Notes: generated from the sequence alone by a model not told the origin. Numbered from the stretch's first letter, positions 26,150 through 39,908 are shown. The stretch is 64,000 nt of DNA from Baylisascaris procyonis (GCA_037389465.1 JAZARR010000110.1:2795501-2859500), one strand, 5' to 3'. Made by a program: numbers and translations.

Positions 26150-27389
26150 CAATCAATAAAATATTCGTTACGAATAAATGTCTCTTCATATCAATTCCAT
26201 CTACACCTATTTAATGCTTCTATAATCCTATTGATTCCAGCGGCCTTTTTTAGACGGTCACACTATTTCACTGTGGGTCGGTCTCTAGTTCTTTGAGGTC
26301 GGTCACATGAAAGTTAGAGTTTAGGCTCGTCTCTTGCCCTTCGGATGCTTACGAGTCAAATTTATGGTATAAAATTTCAAGTAAAGAAATAAATTTTTGC
26401 GTCTATTTAAGATTTTTTCAAGAAAAAAAAAACAAACAAAGCAAATAAAGTATGGAATTTATGAGATGAGGCATTTTAAGGTTATAATATAAAATCAAAT
26501 CGCGCATCATTTCTATCGTTCTAAAATTTCTTCATTCAAATAAAATCGTCACATTCAATTTATCAACGAACTTCTATATTGCATTCTTCGCATTTCTATA
26601 ATAATCGCAAATAACCAATTGAACTAACAAATTTTTTTCTGCCAGCTGGTTGGAGAAAAAAGTTGAAAAATTTCATACTTAGAGATTTAAAATTCATTGA
26701 GCGTAAGAAAAATATAGAAATTATCAGCATTATAGCTTAAAATGCTTATTTAAACAATGAAAGAAAAAAAACGACAATATGAATGATAACGTTGAATTGA
26801 ACTAAATATTCGGCTACTGAAAACACGAGGAAAATATTCGTAGAAATGAAAAATCACATTCAATAGTGCGACCAACTCGCACTAAACACATACAAGGCTG
26901 ACAATAACAGCAAGCAACATCACTCTGCCCGCTGCACGTCGCGTTTATTCGTTTAGAGACAACGAGGCAAACCTATCGCTAGAGAGATACATTTATGCAT
27001 TTTATAGAACTAGAGGGGGCAGGTGGTAAGAAAATCTGAAAAGATCATTAGAATTTCGGAGAAATATGAACGAAAATACATAGAAAAAAGAACTTATGCA
27101 ACAGGCGTTAGTTGGAGTCGAAGAGTAGAGCAGTAGTGATTGCATTGGAGAGGAGTTTTATTGTCGTGATCGTCGTGTAGTGGATCATTGCTACCATCAT
27201 TCGTTTACCTAACGCCGATCGAACCTTTGGTTGATAGATATTAAAGGGTAAGGAGGCGGGAAAGTGTTTTGAAATGGAAAAATGTTGGTAATATTTTATT
27301 TGGTGTAGAAAACTTTAAGGTTGACGGTAAAGGATATATTTGCAAAAGTTTTTTTTTATCATTTTCGTTTCTATTGAATCGTCTATTTC

Positions 27390-27861
27390 TTGTCTGTTAG
27401 TTTTGCTATTTGTCTGTTTGTCTGTTATCCTATTGTCTGTTCGATTTCGCTATTTGTTTTGTTATTGTGAATTTATCTATTATGAGCAAATACCTAATGC
27501 ATCAATAACAAACGCATAAAACAAGCACTTCTAATATAGTATCATAAAATGCAAATTTAATTAATTAGAAATATGCAAATTCAGAGGTTTTTACACAAAA
27601 AAGAGCAATAATTTGCATAATATAATCGTCTCTTATTTCTTACTTACTTCTATATTTTCTTCATTGTTTTTTTGTCACTAGTCGGGAGTCTTTATATCGT
27701 ATAAATACCTAAAACAAGCGACTGAAAGAATTTCTCGCTATCAGCTGAACTAAAAAAAAGTTCGCCCGTTTCAAGTGGTGTGGAAGTGGTTGAATGAAGT
27801 AGCACAAGTCAAGTCGCTATTCGTCTCATTGACTAACAGACAGACAAACAGACAGACAACA
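27390..27861. repeat. Inverted TGTCTG / CAGACA pair
   Basis: TGTCTG words cluster at 27390-27440. Their reverse complement, GACAGACAAACAGACAGAC, lies at about 27838-27858, roughly 400 bases away. The two could pair as a long-range hairpin. Both arms are simple sequence, so an independent origin is likely. Confidence 0.4.
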
Positions 27862-28627
27862 AACATACAGATAGCTTTATGAGAAAAAAAAGGTGAACAC
27901 GGCTGTCATGAACCTAAAATGTTCCCTAATCAATGCAGCTGCCAGCTGAAGCTGTAAGCGATGGTGGCTAATTTAGATATAGAAGTGATGCGCAAATATG
28001 TTGAGCTGACAATTCACTATTATTTCATTAGTGCAAGCTCTATAGCTTTAATTAAACTCCTTCCGTTATGGCTTGAACAACACAAATTTTAGCATTAATA
28101 ATTAACCTATCTCTTTGTGAGTGAAAATTAGTAGAGATGAATGCTATGCTCAAATACTTTTTGAACGGGCATTTAAAAAAATTTTTTTGTCTGAGTAAGT
28201 AAATTTCAGGAATTTATTTATGCGAAAATTTAAAACAATATAGTTTAAAAATATTTGAACTGGTGAAAAAGAGATCTTTTTTTTTTCTCAAACAATTTGC
28301 CGGTGGAAGCAAACGCTGGCAACTTATTTTTGGGCTAATTTTCGAGTTATTCATTTCAAACTAATCAACGAATTTATAGATGTGAAAATTTCGCATCAAT
28401 CATTTATTGCAAGAATTAAGTGAAAAAAAAAAATTCATTGAACGAATATAATCTCATTGGTTGAAGCGATCAATCAACTTTGAAAATCGATATTTTATTC
28501 AATCGATATCAAGCATTGCTTTCATATCTTTCAAAGAAATGAAATATGAGAGTATTCGTATTTACGTTGTGAAACAAGTTTAAATTTAAGATTTGAAATG
28601 AGAGAAAAAACTAAACGTTATTGCTTG

Positions 28628-28807
28628 TATCGACCAATCGATGAAAAATCATGTGAATAGATCAAGTTCCTCATATCGATTGATCGATGCGAAATCAGGT
28701 GAATAGATCAAGTTCCTCGTATCGATCAATCAATGCGAAATCAGGTGAATAGATCAAGTTCCTCGTATCGATTGATCGATGCGAAATCAGGTGAATAGAT
28801 CAAGTTC
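28628..28807. repeat. 46-bp tandem repeat, four units
   Basis: Units begin TATCGA at 28628, 28674, 28720 and 28766, exactly 46 bases apart; the last is slightly truncated. Each contains GTGAATAGATCAAGTTC, plus ATCGAT-type palindromes. The copies differ at a few positions, mostly in the TATCGAT(T/C)(G/A)ATC(G/A)AT head. No open frame is conserved. Confidence 0.95.
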
Positions 28808-29957
28808 GATCGGTTTCTAGCTGAACGATTATCACTTTTGTTGGTTTTTTTTTATTTTCCTTTCTTTTTTTTTTTTTTTGCAAAGGAATTGCCCCACTCT
28901 ATAATACTTGAGATGTGTCGACTATGCAAATAATGTGCAATGCACGACTTCAACGAACGATTTTCTCTCTGTGGGGTTTTCTTCCTTAAGCGCAAAAAAA
29001 AACGGGAAAAATTTTCTGGCTTTATCGTTATGTTCTTGTGTTTATACTGCTATCGAGATAAATATGTCTGCCGATATTTGCATATATATTTGCATTTGTA
29101 TAAGTATGCAAATTGCAAGAATTGTTTTTGCAACGGCTTTAATATGTAAATAAAGATGCTTTAAATTGAAGACATGCTTGTTGTTTCGAGTTTTTTTTTT
29201 TTTGCTGCTTCATTTTGCGGCAATTGTCACATTTCTTAATTATAAGCTTAGAGCAAATGAACAGCTGTTGCATTTTTCATCGCAAAAAAAAAATAACAGT
29301 TATTCAATCGTCGTTTAATGAATAATAATCATTGAACATATATGCAAATTAGTTATATTCCTTTGAAGAAATTTGTATCTAAAGTGTTGAATATTTATGG
29401 GTGGAAGTTTTTTTTTTTGCATAGATATTTGATAATATCATTATCATTTTATCACTAATATGATTTGAGAAAAATTCTATCGTATATTAATAAAACTTTA
29501 ATAAATCGATTTCAATAGATGAGATTTTTTTAATAGTACATTCGAAAACATCTAAGACAGTTGTTCTGTAAAAACTAATTTCGCCGATAATTTTTAATAA
29601 TTGAAATTTTTATAAGTTTAACATAAAAAATGACTTTCGAATTTAGAATACTGACTAAATATAACATTAACAATCTACTGATATTATTCAATATTTTTTA
29701 CTAGAATTTAAAGAAAATTTCGAAAAAACGTCATTTTTTTAAAGAGTTTTCACTTGAATTATTTAAAAGTTTTGAGAATAGAAAAAAAATCTCTCCATTA
29801 GAAACGAAAATTTTTTGAGTAAAACGATTCATTTTTTTTAGAGAAAAAATTGGAAGATTCATGCGAAGGAATTTTCTATGAAGATAAAATAAAGTGGGAA
29901 TGCAAACTTGCTGAAATATCTGAGTTCTTTTCGGTTCATTCGGATTTGTTCAAACTT
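28808..29957. other. AT-rich, no gene seen
   Basis: Two overlapping open frames near 28908-29153 end together and have no splice or domain support. Otherwise T and A runs only. Confidence 0.5.
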
Positions 29958-30154
29958 ATTGCTTCCACCCGATCATTGCTTCCAGCCGATCATTGCTTCC
30001 ACCCGATTACTGCTTCTACCCGATCATTGCTTTCAGTCGATCATTGCTTCTACCCGATCATTGCTTCCAGTTAATCATTGCTTCCACCCGATCATTGCTT
30101 CCACCCGATCATTGCTTCCACCCGATCATTGCCGATCATTGCTTCCACCCGCTC
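29958..30154. repeat. 17-bp tandem repeat, 11 units plus a fragment
   Basis: Eleven units of CATTGCTTCCACCCGAT with point changes, and a truncated 10-base unit (CATTGCCGAT) before the last. Because 17 is not divisible by three, the unit is read in rotating frames. This gives two overlapping plus-strand open frames of Ser/Leu/Arg-rich repeats, which look like artefacts. Confidence 0.95.
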
Positions 30155-30503
30155 ATTTCTCAATAAATTACAGTCATCTATCAAATTCGATGATGAAATT
30201 CTCCAATCAGCAAGTTGTTGTATCGTATGTTGTGTGTGATCATTTGTCAGTTTATTGAAGAAATTGCTGTGAGATTAATTAATAAATTACCGACAAAAGT
30301 GATATAATTCAATAAAATTAATTATCTATGAAAAAAGGAGATTCTTGTCGACATGTTGCGAGTATTATTGAGTAAATAACATCTGTCATCTAGTAGTGCC
30401 GAATATGTGGTTGCAAAAGAGAAAAACCCTGAGATTGCACCCTGTATAAACGACTTCTCCTGTGTATCTATCACAATAAAATACCTAACTGAGTGACGAC
30501 GGA

Positions 30504-30539
30504 GATGGGGGAGGGGGGGGGGGGCAGATGGTGGAGGGG
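30504..30539 (+). repeat. G-rich tract with G-quadruplex potential
   Basis: Contains G runs of five and twelve, then GG, GG and GGGG. Very unusual against the AT-rich background, and it may form a quadruplex on the plus strand. Confidence 0.7.
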
Positions 30540-33500
30540 TTAATAAGAAATTTGCAAAGAAAAATACGTTTGCGCATGAAACACTTAACCGAATGTTCGA
30601 TGCTTCTTCAGCATTCATTGTTCACCCGCCACTTCTGCGTAGGAATAATCCTCGTTGAACACCAAATATGAGCTAGTTTCTCTTTTATAGGCTCCAAATC
30701 TCTCATCGAGCTTATTTCGGGAAAACTGTAAATCCCATGAGCTCTAGTGTTTCTAAATATGTAAATCCTGTGAATATTTCATTTAAGTGTCCTTTAAATG
30801 TCGATTTGAATCGTGTAATTTTGCACAATTTCTATATCAACTACCAACTTAAAATTGCATTAAGTGAATATTTGAAAAGAATTTAGGCTCGAAAGATTAA
30901 TAGAAGAATAATATTTGAAAGAAGCCATTCAGCATAAAAATAATGCGAGCAACTTTTGGGAGAAAATAATGCAAAAAAAAAAAAAAAATTACCCACAAAA
31001 CCGATGAGATAAGCGAGCGATTTGACGGTCGACGATTCTGTAACTATCGCAAAATAAAGAAAAATTAAAATAATCTCCGCAATACAAAATTCATAATTTG
31101 CACTGAATCGTTTATCTATTATGTACCTTTGAAAAAAAAGATTTTTTTTTTCAAATTTGATTACTTTAAAAGTGTCATCCATTTAGCAATAAATTACAAT
31201 CAAATATTTCAGCGTAATTTTAGCGCTGAGAGCAATTTTTGACGTTGGAAAATCATCTGAAAAGTCGTTGATATATGAAGATCATCCTGAAATCCTGAAG
31301 CTACACCAAAAAAAATTTTTTTCACAACTACTTCCGGAAGGGGATCATGAGATTTGAAACTACCTGGCACATAGCCAGATTGATACATATACATGCATAT
31401 ACGTATCTACGCACAGATATGACACCTCTCTATGATGTGCTTTTCAAAAGGCGAATTTATTAAAAATTCATGGATTCTTGTTGCTAAATAGAATGCAATA
31501 ATCCTATCGTAATCATCTTTTTCTATACTTCTATTGTTTCAAATATGAAGTATTACCACAATGGTGGCAAATAGGACATATTTGTTGCTCTCATCATCGG
31601 AATCTTCTTTTTGAAGAAAAAAAAAACGCAAAAAAAATTTCTAATATTTAAATCAGTATGATTAGTTTTTTTTTTTGCTAATTCCAATTGGAATTGAAAT
31701 TTTAATTGAGGTTAAGCTATCGTTTCAATCAAATATCCCCTTTATGTTTTGATTTTTTTTTTTTTAGATGAAATAGTCATCGATATATCTTTCACAGTTG
31801 AAAAATTTTCAAAAGTGAAGTGGAAAATGAATAGAGATTGCAAAAATTCTGAAAAAAAACGTCTCATGAAAAGATATATGTGAATTAGAGGATGAAAGAT
31901 AGAAGTGGGAAAAGAAATTTGAAAAAAAATCTTTCAATAATGTGTTTCAATTAAACTCTCATTTATTCTCACTTAGCAATACATGCAATCCATATATGGC
32001 AATCATGAAATCAACATTCACCTGCTTGCCAATTAATGAGACGTTGAAATACTCAACGATTTATTTCATCGATATTAGAAGAAAAAAATTCTGATGGAAA
32101 TTCCGCGAAAAAAAAAATTTTATTGATTTCTTAAATTATGGGAAGAAAAATTTTTTTGCGGATATTTTTATAATTTCTATACATTTAAAGTATTCATTGG
32201 CGCTAAATGAATAATAGTAGAAATTCTATTACAGAAAAATTCATTCGAAATTTGCTATGATTTATTTGTTTGTTTTTTTTTTTGAAATTCTTTTCAGAAA
32301 AATTCGAAAAAAAATGGAAAAAAGAAAAAACGAAAATGAAAAAATTTGAACAAGTGCGAAAAATTGAGTAGAACTTTTTGAGAAAAATTTTTCACCATCA
32401 AGAAAAATTCTTTTTTAGTTAAGGAAAAATCGATTAAGAAACAAAAATTTGACACATTTTAGACATTTATTTTGATTAAAACACACCGCTCAAATATTTT
32501 TCATAATTTTATCGCTTAAATAAATTGAAAATAACAATTTAATAATGCGTTTATCTTTTAAGGCTATTGGCAAAAAACTGAAAACAACGAATGAACATTT
32601 TTATTAATATATTCATCCCAATAATTAGTACTGATTAGACAAATTAGGAATATAAATTCGCAGTAATAAATTTTATAATAATTTTTTCAATAATAAAATA
32701 CAATTTAAAAATATAAACATAATAAAATATATCAAAAAATATATAATTAACGAGTAAAAAGTTGACATTAAATCTATGAAAATATCTATTAAAATTTGCA
32801 TATTAATGCCAATATATTTTCATATATCAAGTAACGGAAGAAAAAGTCCTTGAAAGCTTAAAAACCTCTATATGTTATCAACGTAAGTAGTATTTTTCTT
32901 TGAATGGCGCTATTTCTGAGTTCGATAGTGAAAAAACAAATGAAATTTTATAAGGAATATTCACAGTCATGCAGTAGGAGGCAGCCGTTTGTCAGCAACG
33001 CGTAAACGAAGACAATTTACTTCATTGATGGATTTATAAGCTTGACGCTTAGTAAAGAAATGGATGTATTTGAGCAAAGTGCATTTATAGTGCATTAGAG
33101 TGTTTTCTATTTGTTGTCTTCACTTCAACGATTCCTTTGAGGATTAAAATATTTTTCAGATATTCCTCACATCTAAATATGCATAGAAAATTAAGATTAG
33201 GCCACAAGATGAATACTAGTAAGCATAATTTACATGAAACTTTGTTTTCTTTAAAGAAATTATGATTTTATAAGAGATAAAAATTTCAAGAAAAGTCGTT
33301 GCTTTTGAAATTTCTTTTTCCTGAAATTTTCCCATTTTATGGTTTCGAATCTTTTTTTTGAAAAAAAAAAAGAGTTCAACAAAACTTGAAAACGAAAGAA
33401 TGCGGAAATAAAATTTTATTCAAAATTTGAAAATTCACCTGCATTAATTTCTTAGTGTCAAATTGCCCGTTCTTCATTGAAATTAGTTGGATTTGTTGGT

Positions 33501-36500
33501 TCTCTATGAATCTATAAATGCCTAAACACAACGATTGCTTTCATCAAGCAATTATATTGTGGTGTTTTTTTTTTGTACAAGTTTAAAGTGCAATTGAAAT
33601 TTCGCAAAAAAATTGCACCTTATTTACGCTTCTTTAGTACTCCATCCCATTTTAAATGTGAATAATAATAACATGCAATATGAATTACAACAAATTTCAA
33701 TAAAATTTATGCAGTAGATACCTGAAGCATAGTAATTCTGTACTTGGAACGATATGGCTATCTGTTATATATGTCCAACATTGTCAGTTATATAGGCCCT
33801 CTCGGCGGCTAATTAGAGTAATATAAAATTCATTATTCCTCATATCTTATGTATACACAAATGGGTTATTATATCTAGTGCTATAATACAATCACCGTTT
33901 TGTATAATTGAAAAGCATTCAATTTCTTAATTTTTTTCGAATATTCAAATTTTTGTGTAATTTTCAAAAAAAAAAAAATCTCAACATTGGTTTTCCATTT
34001 TAAATGACCGGATATTGAAGATCTGTCTTCATAATATTCGAATCTATATCTCAATTATTAATGAGAGAAGAGAAAAGAGTGACCACTCGATAATAACGTA
34101 ATTAATCATCTCCGATTTATTCAATTATAATAAGCATTTTAAATTTGTCGTAAATTTTAATATATTTAAAGAAATTCAATAATCTACAGATTGTGAGATT
34201 CTATAATATCTATATTAAAATAATCTATGATATCTATAATGTGGCAAACAATAGACGTAAAGAATCCGCAGAATTATATCATGGGATTCAAGCCATATTT
34301 ATAGATAAACATATTTGTTAATTGATTAGGCTTATATGCAAATTTTAAATTCACTCTCTCTCTTAAGTTGATTTTGAAATATTCGAGAATTGATATGAAT
34401 TTAAATAAGTAAAATAAATTTATCAAAAAGGAAAAAATTTCATTGAAAATTTTCATTTGAAAAAAAAAAACGTAGAATGAAAAATAATCTATCTTCCTTA
34501 ATGTTGTTGTTGCTGATGAAGAAGCGAATATAATCGAAGTCAACCTGAAAAGCACATCATAAAATTCAATAAATTTATTAATAAAATATAAGAAAGCGTT
34601 CAAATATATAGTTCGAATATATAGAAAAAATTTTCAGAAATATTCTGCCCAAAAAACACATTGCGCAAATTTTAGAAAATTTTATTGGCTATTTATATGT
34701 TGAACTTTTTAATATTATCCATTCATATTAACTTAAATTAATATAAGTGTTATTAAAGGTAATTTTTGGAACTTAATTAACGGATGAAATGACTAGTAAT
34801 TTCTACGAAATGATGTTAAAGGCGGTGCGCAACGTTTAGAGAATCACTCGGAATTCTTCAAGACTGAAAGCGAAGGTAAGTACAACACGCAGCTATTGCC
34901 AATAACCACTCGTTTTCTGACAGATCGCTAAAGAGTAGCAAGAAAAAAAAAAAGAAAAAGCAAAAAAAACAGAACATCCACCTTATTTTATAAAAAAAGT
35001 TTGTTGAATTTTGCACGTATATCTAGTTGTTTCATCTATTTCTTTATGAATGATAAAATAAAATAAAATAATTAATTCAAATTGTTTATAAATAAACGAA
35101 TATATTCGTTCTATAGAAAAAAGATTCTCTCAAAAAATTCTTTATAAAAATTTCTACATATAAAATTTTTTATATTAAATAAGTATAACAAAATTTTATA
35201 TACTAATTGATAAGTCTACTAATTCTATATATAAGAAAGCAAATGAATTATCAATATTAACTCATACATATATTTGTGTGCTCTTTTATTAAATATTTGC
35301 ATATTAAATTAATAATGAAACAACGATAACATCTAAAATTGATAATACCATGAAAAAAAACAAATTTTTTTATTCGAAATGAACAAAAGTCTCGATTCTT
35401 AGAAATTTCGTATAAACCAATCAACAGCATATCACCAATTGAACTATTTAAATATTTCAACAGTTATTATATGTGTCATATGAGTGTAAAAGTTTAAATG
35501 TATCCCCATCATAACACGTTTGCTAATACAAATTTTAAAAATGCGAGAGAAAAAAAAAATTGAAATACATACAATCAAAAACATAGAAATTCGTTCAGCA
35601 TTTCAACTGCTCAATGAGGGAAGGTTTTCAAGCAATAAACGATGGTTTGCTTGCTATCTGAGAGGGTAGTAGCAGGGGCAATGTGCTTCGACAACGATCA
35701 CATTAGAAGGGGGCTGTCGAGTTGTGTCGGTCGGCGCAATCAATCCATTCATATCCACTCGAAAAGGGGTCTCTTGAAATGTGTGTGAAAAACGCATCTT
35801 CTCGAAATGACAGCACATTAAAGCACAATCATCAAATACGAAACGCAATAATCACTTTGGGTGGTCAAGTACCCCTCTGAAGTTTTCTTTTTTTTCATAT
35901 TTCCTCAAGAGTTAATCGTTATCAACGTTGGTATATTTACACAGATATCATATACGCGTCAGATTTTAGCGTTTTCTTATTTCCTCGTTATGATATCCGT
36001 TCAGCTATAGAAGATATCTGATTGTTGAACGTGTTGAGGAACAATCTGAAATTTCCCAACAATAATTTAGAGAGATAAATCAATTCTTCATTAAAATTGC
36101 GGAATATGATATGGTTTTCATTTTTAGCAAATATATTAAACGTTATAGAATATAAATTGATGAATTTTTATTGAATCCCCTCATCCACCTCGTTGAGATC
36201 GTATATAATAAAGAAAGGCTCAACTTCTCTAATTGGGATTCATAAATTTCTAAGTAGAGTGTGGATCGTTGAACTGCTATCCAATGAACGAAACGTATGA
36301 AATATTCCAATGATAAAGAAAACAATGATAAAGATGATCATAAAATGCAAAGGTTTAGGCCTCGTTGATATTATTAGCCCTCGAATCTTCAGGCTGCATA
36401 ATTATTTCCTATTTATAGTCTCAAGGTTTTCTATTAACATCAAATAATATTTTAAAACTTGACGACAAATAATTTATATGCAAGAAAAGTGAATAATTTT

Positions 36501-38962
36501 GTGCGCAAAACATCGTAGACGAAGTTTAATTTGCATAATATTTAAGAGGAGATGCATTTATGATGCAAAAAAAAAGAAATTTTATTACTTTAAATAGCCA
36601 TCATTTAGTTTTGATGAGAACGCTCTACATTTTTGCGCACTAGTTGCTATGCTGCATTTCGTATATAGCAGCTCAAAATCAATCTAAATTCTCTACGAGG
36701 GGGAAAATTGCGCTCGTCGTTCGCATTCGCCCACTTCAATTCAATTCGATCAACGCTCAATAGGTTCAGAAACGTTGGGCGCCCACATGAAAATGCATTC
36801 TTTTGCTCGCCAAAGATTTGATAAGAAGTTTTGGCCGGAAGGTGTGCCATTTTGGCATGCTCGTTTAATTGTATTCACGAGGAAAACTTCCTTGACGAAG
36901 TCATGTTCGTAAATCTATGCATTTATTGCTTTAGGATGACGAATTTCTCAACTGAAGCAATGAAACGATATTTTGAAGCAAGAATAATTAAGGCAGTAAT
37001 ATTTAAATCCTAATTAATAATAACGTTAATTTTTAGGAAATAATAATAATGAAAGCGTTAAATATGAAAGTATAGATATGCAATTAGAATTGTAATCACA
37101 ATGGAAATACTGTTTTTTTTAAATTACTTTATTATGGAAGATTTCTTTTTCATTATTTGAAGAAGAATTAAAGAATTATTGAGAAGGGTGATCGATCATC
37201 ATTCATCACCGAAAGACCCTCCACATGATAAGCAGTTTATAGATGAAACAATGCCGATCCCTGAGTGCATCAATTAGTCGTTTGTTGTAATCGCCTATAT
37301 ATAATTAATCACCTGTAATCACCTGTAACCACCTGCACAGTGCCGATCAATTAAACTTAAGCACCTCAGCTAGAAAACCAGCGCTAGTCATACTAGTGTT
37401 AGAGAGCCGTAAAAAAGATTCACCACTTCGATCCTCTTCCATAAGTTAATGAGCATTTTTATCTCTAATGACTTATGTCAACTAATTTGCAATTTAAGAA
37501 AAAAATTCAAAAAAATTTTTTCTTTTTATTTTTTTTCTTTTCCTCATTTCGAGTGAATATTTCTCGTCAAATTTGATGTGAACAATTATCTCTGAATAAC
37601 TGCTACTAAACGAGTGTAATATTTCATAAAAATTATAGTTGTTTTTTTTGTTGCTTCCTTATTATTGTATTCATTTTCAATCGTTATTTTTGAATGAGAA
37701 ATTAAAAAAACTTTAGCAAAAAAAATTTATTCTATTAAATGAAAATATGTTATTACTAAATATGCTGAATGGAAAAAAAATTTCCATTTAGCACATTCAT
37801 ATGGCTTAGATTAAATTTTGCAATTTGCTTATTGCTTCAAAATTTGGTTATATTGTTTTTTTTTTAATTTAAGATTGCCTGCATTTATATAAAGAATAGT
37901 TTCAACTAAAGGTTAATATTTTTGCATATTTATAGAAAATAAATATGGGAGATATAACCTCAGCAACTCATTTCTCAACCCTTCTATAGTAAAAATAGTA
38001 ACAAATATGCTAGACGCTTCAAGTATTATCTACTTTCACTAAAAGTAGTGAAATAAGGTTTGCATGTGACACCAACAAAATATATGTTTTCAAATGAATG
38101 CAACGAATATTTTTTATTTACTTTATTTATTTTTTATTTTTTACTTTTTTCTTTTTTTTACTTATTTAAAGTGAATGAAATAAATATAACGAAACACCTC
38201 AGTATACTTAATTATTTTTATATTCGTTGACTATTATGAATACTTATAGAATATATGCTCAAAATTATGAATGGAAACGTTGCTGCCAGCTGAATATTGG
38301 CAATTTTTTTGAGCAATCGTTGAGTGGATAAGCCAAAAATGAGATTTGATGGTGGGTCATTGAACGAAACGATGATAGATGAATGACATATAATAATATT
38401 AGTGATAATTATAGTCTTTAATAGGTGTATTTTATCACTTCACAATTATATTTGAAAGCAATAATATGAAAACTTTTTTGTATATAATTATTGGGCTAGT
38501 TGAAAGAGTTCACTAAGTAATTGCATATTTTATATGAAATTATTGCAAGAAATATATAGGCTTACTATATGAGCACATTAAAAATTTCTTTACGTCAAGT
38601 AAATGGAAATAAAGTGAACAATAAAATTTTTTAGTTCCAATCACTCAGGAATATTCATCCTTTACGAATAGAGGTCATATTATTCATGATAACTAGCTAC
38701 TGGTACATAAATCTGATATTCAGTGGGGCATTTCATTGTTCTTGGTGGCACTTTCGAGAAAAAACTTGCCTATAGCTAACACTTATCAATTTTCCATATC
38801 AAATCGGTTTCGCTATTAAAGAAAATATTTTTGATATAAATATTATGCGAGCGGTTGAAATTATTTAGAGATAAAAATGTGCTAATTTGCATATTTGTCC
38901 GTGTCCGGTTGGTCAGATAAACGAAATACAAAAAAAAACGCATATTAGCTAGCTCTTTTAGC

Positions 38963-38988
38963 AGATCCCCGTTTGTCGCGGGGAATCT
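38963..38988 (+). other. Short GC-rich hairpin
   Basis: AGATCCCCG and CGGGGAATCT can pair around a short loop. It is only about 26 bases long, too small for a microRNA precursor, and has no iron-response or histone stem-loop sequence. Role unknown. Confidence 0.35.
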
Positions 38989-39218
38989 AGTTCTACCTTT
39001 TGAATCTTTTTTAATGTACTTTTTACTGAATAATTTTCTCGCCGCCCTTCGATATTATTCAATAGCCATAACATTAAAACCCTTAATGGTTTTACTTTTA
39101 TTTTTTCATCCTTCATGTGAAAAAAAAATTGATATGGAGTTGTTTGTTATTAAAAATTAAAAACTCAAATCTTACAACGATTACCCTGTTTTTTCAATGA
39201 ACGCTATACGATTGAGAA

Positions 39219-39665
39219 ATTGCGACGTGGATCGAATTTCTGTGCAGACTTGATGCAACGACAAGATATAATCTTGTTAGTGTTGTGGGTATCCCAGGTA
39301 GGGTAGGGTCAAGAAGATTTTTCTCGATGAATATGGAGGTCTCTAGTGTTGTGAACTATGAGCTTCACCAAATTGGGCTGGAGATGGGTGGTCTTGATCT
39401 CATCCAGGACCCGTAGAGTGTACTAATTCTCCGTAAATCTCTAGCATTCAGATTCCGCTTATGAATCAATTGCTGAGCTTCTGAATTTCGAGACGACATA
39501 TTATCTCAATAAATTGCACAAGAATTTGACCTGTCGGTCATGCGTCAAATTTTGGATGCTTAACGGAGGTTTCAAGGGGATCTCCAGCATTCTTTGGACA
39601 GTTTGCGAGCTTTCGAGTTCGGTGCTTCGTGCTTTGGAAGATTGCCAATTTTTCCATACAGCTTT
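39219..39665 (+). pseudogene. Coding-like island broken by stops
   Basis: Less AT-rich than its surroundings. One plus-strand frame is open for about 65 codons to a TAG at 39414-39416, with many G-starting codons and a segment VSSVVNYELHQIGLEMGGLD. After several stops the same frame again reads as protein-like stretches, including AQEFDLSVMRQILDA and FQGDLQHSLDSLRAFEFG. No family is recognised. A decayed gene or transposon fragment is one reading. However, the opposite strand also has a 36-codon open stretch here, so chance is possible. Confidence 0.18.
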
Positions 39666-39900
39666 TAGCGTTTATCCACAATTTTCTAAAACAACAAATT
39701 ATGGCTTACTGTTTTGTAATATATGAAGTATTGGTACGAGTAGATAGCAATACTAATTAATAACGTAGTACCATACAGAATAAAGTTGTTAACTGGTATC
39801 TATTATAAGAAGTTAGTAACAACTAATACCAAGTATAAAATTAAATTGAAGCATATTATAGCGCTATGATCGAAATAATGTATCATGCTAATCAGATCAT

Positions 39901-39908
39901 CAATTTCA
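39901..39908 (+). promoter_or_regulatory. Splice acceptor upstream of the sly-1 start
   Basis: AATTTCAG, 30 bases upstream of the ATG; a second, GTTCAG, ends two bases before it. Either could accept a spliced leader in trans or end a 5'UTR intron. The form fits nematode acceptors. Which one is used cannot be told from DNA. Confidence 0.45.

Larger units (their letters stand above)
23894..28627. other. Gene-poor region
   Basis: No gene seen. Contains a CA-rich block (24499-24615), a 31-bp duplication (25294-25347), a TTTA microsatellite (26082-26149), a pair of TGTC/GACA segments in inverted orientation (27390-27440 and 27836-27861), and several CAGCTG E-box cores near 27740-27960. Confidence 0.5.
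30155..39218. other. Gene-poor AT-rich region
   Basis: About 9 kb with no gene I can support. A G-rich tract lies at 30504-30539. Two minus-strand open frames at 36647-36850 and 35654-35848 are less AT-rich than their surroundings and could be exon fragments, but neither has a recognisable motif. A small GC-rich hairpin lies at 38963-38988. A promoter for the downstream SLY1 gene probably lies in the last kilobase, with no clear motif. Confidence 0.5.

Noticed and set aside
29850..30258. Repeat protein encoded by the 17-bp array
   Set aside because: The unit length rotates the reading frame, and neither overlapping frame has a plausible start or splice context.
38963..38988. Rho-independent terminator or microRNA precursor
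   Set aside because: Bacterial terminators do not apply here, and the hairpin is far too short for a microRNA precursor.
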